NCBI RefSeq assembly: GCF_014174165.1 | Contig: NZ_JABEQN010000004.1 | Location: 124,001-188,000, forward strand | DNA length: 64,000 nucleotides | From: Gluconacetobacter dulcium | GTDB taxonomy: Bacteria; Pseudomonadota; Alphaproteobacteria; Acetobacterales; Acetobacteraceae | Reading direction: 5' to 3' | Shown here: positions 62,750 through 64,000 of the stretch, piece by piece | Position numbering within the stretch: the stretch's first letter is position 1 | How the letters are laid out: each line of letters starts with the position of its first letter | Made by a program: the position numbers and the translations under genes | The notes under the pieces: generated by a model | The model's input: the letters and a program-made list of their open reading frames with translations, nothing else | What the model was told of the DNA's origin: nothing | Databases searched by the model: none

Positions 62750-64000
62750 ATGCAGGAAAATCTGGCCATCGGGATCTTGTGCGTTCTGGGCGGTGGTATT
62801 GGTGCCCAGTGGATTGCGTGGCGGTTTCGCCTGCCTGCTATCGTCCTGCTGTTCACTCTGGGGCTGATCTATGGTCCCGGACTGAACCTGCTGCATCCGT
62901 CGGAGACGATCGGGCGCTATTTCCATCCGATGGTCTCCCTGGCCGTTGCCTTCATCGTGTTCGAGGGCGGGCTGGGGCTGGATTTCCGCCAGTGGCGCGC
63001 CGCGGGCGAGGGGGTGCTTCGCCTGACGGTGGTGGCGCTGCCAATCAATCTGGTCCTGGGGAGTCTGGCGGCCCATTTTGTCGGGCATCTCCATTGGGGC
63101 GCGTCCTGGCTGTTCGGCGCCATCATCGTGGTCACCGGGCCTACCGTGGTCCTGCCGCTGCTGCGCCATACCAAGCTGCGCCCCCGCGTGGCGGCCTTCC
63201 TGCGGTGGGAGGCGATCCTGAACGACCCGGTCGGGGCCATTCTGGCGACGTTTGTGCTGGAGTTCCTGATGATTCAGGGCAACCGGCATTCCGGAATGTT
63301 CGTTGCGGAAATCATACCGCACCTGCTGTTCGCCACCATGATGGGGCTGTGTTGCGGCGTCTTTCCGGCGGTGCTGGTGCGGTTTATGTCCCGGCGTGAC
63401 CTGATCCCGGAAATTCTGCGGATTCCCATCATCCTGACCCTGGCGATGAGCGTGTTCGCCATCTGCAACTTCTTCATGGAAGGTGCGGGGCTGATGGCGG
63501 CTACCGTCTTCGGCATGGCGCTGGCGAACCTGCATGTGCTGGGCATGAGCGAATTGCGGCGCATCAAGGAATCGCTGGGCGTGCTGGTCGTGTCCTGCCT
63601 GTTCGTCATGCTGACGGCCGACCTGCATCGCGAGGTGCTGGCCCGCCTGTCGCTGCCGATCGTGGCCATGACCCTGACGGTATTGTTCGTGGTGCGGCCG
63701 GTCGGCATCCTGCTGTCCACCATGCGTTCGGGTCTGACGTGGCAGGAACGGCTGTTCGTCGGGTGGATCGCGCCGCGCGGTATCGTCGCCGCCGCCGTGG
63801 CGGGAGCCGCCGGCCTGCAACTGCGCGATGCCGGTTATCCCAGCGCGGACCTGGTGATGCCCGGTGTGTTCGCCCTGATCGCAACGACCATGATCCTGCA
63901 TGGTTTTTCCCTGCGCCCGATTGCCCGTGCCCTGCGTCTGACCCTGTCGGACGATCCCACGCTGGCGATCGTGGGCGCGAGTGCCTGGTCCACCGACCTG
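62750..64000 (+). CDS. NhaP-type Na+/H+ antiporter, cut by the window end
   Basis: 417 residues are in the window and the frame stays open to the edge. About 12-13 membrane helices of the CPA1 type: PAIVLLFTLGLIYGPGLN near residue 28, FIVFEGGLGLDF near 69 and LRWEAILNDPVGAILATF near 154, the last with the ion-binding acidic pair (NDP). The final residues after the last helix (TLAIVGAS) look like the start of a cytosolic TrkA/RCK-like domain, so the gene probably runs on for some 150 residues or more. A role in pH or sodium homeostasis is inferred. Confidence 0.88.
   Translation, partial: MQENLAIGILCVLGGGIGAQWIAWRFRLPAIVLLFTLGLIYGPGLNLLHPSETIGRYFHPMVSLAVAFIVFEGGLGLDFRQWRAAGEGVLRLTVVALPINLVLGSLAAHFVGHLHWGASWLFGAIIVVTGPTVVLPLLRHTKLRPRVAAFLRWEAILNDPVGAILATFVLEFLMIQGNRHSGMFVAEIIPHLLFATMMGLCCGVFPAVLVRFMSRRDLIPEILRIPIILTLAMSVFAICNFFMEGAGLMAATVFGMALANLHVLGMSELRRIKESLGVLVVSCLFVMLTADLHREVLARLSLPIVAMTLTVLFVVRPVGILLSTMRSGLTWQERLFVGWIAPRGIVAAAVAGAAGLQLRDAGYPSADLVMPGVFALIATTMILHGFSLRPIARALRLTLSDDPTLAIVGASAWSTDL

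Overview
The window is a 64 kb stretch of GC-rich chromosomal DNA (visibly about two-thirds G+C, long antisense shadow frames, frequent GTG/TTG starts). Several gene orders are typical of Alphaproteobacteria: argS–SPOR–scpA–scpB–tatB–tatC–serS, and rlpA–dacC–tmk–holB–metG–tatD–MBL. Combined with an OprB porin, many exported redox proteins and a TTQ amine dehydrogenase, this suggests an acetic acid bacterium (Acetobacteraceae, Gluconacetobacter/Komagataeibacter-like). That placement is inference, not a database result. I saw no rRNA, tRNA, CRISPR, insertion sequence or prophage. Only the first gene (dgt tail) and the last (Na+/H+ antiporter) are cut by the edges.

Layout. 0–7.3 kb: dgt tail, argS, a SPOR cell-division protein, condensin partners scpA/scpB, Tat translocase tatB/tatC, and serS, tightly packed or overlapping; neither nagZ nor tatA is present. 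7.3–11.6 kb, minus strand: a four-gene export operon (OprB porin, beta-propeller protein, Tat-exported DyP peroxidase EfeB, small lipoprotein) behind a strong Fur-box-like array. 11.7–29.8 kb: SUV3-type helicase, ferredoxin-NADP reductase, glutathione reductase, type II DAHP synthase, a nicotinate phosphoribosyltransferase-like gene, gltX, a methyltransferase, trmJ–cysS, a MATE pump, prfC, and rpsD with a consensus promoter and a structured leader. 29.9–42.4 kb: mixed accessory and envelope genes (HdeD-like, exported cupin plus exported Rossmann protein, SBF-like transporter, alpha/beta hydrolase lacking its nucleophile, PLP decarboxylase, APC permease, SGNH hydrolase, uppP, orphan mlaD, DedA plus ATP-grasp). 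42.6–50.5 kb: an envelope and information-processing operon from mltB to an MBL hydrolase. 50.9–55.9 kb: the prkA–yeaH–spoVR stress operon with intergenic hairpins and a clear terminator. 56.2–59.1 kb: a compact amine dehydrogenase operon (heavy chain, TTQ light chain, two cytochromes c) without the usual maturation genes. 59.1–64 kb: deoxyribosyltransferase, guaB, rsmB and the antiporter.

How the parts fit. The Tat genes at 4.6–6.1 kb would export several proteins encoded here: EfeB, the cupin, the Rossmann protein, the MltB-like transglycosylase and probably the amine dehydrogenase light chain. RlpA, MltB, DacC, UppP and the SPOR protein form a peptidoglycan set. The best candidates for something under-described are the Fur-box porin/propeller/EfeB operon, the alternative-pairing RNA in the rpsD leader, the minimal amine dehydrogenase operon, the exported cupin/Rossmann pair and the ATP-grasp/DedA pair.
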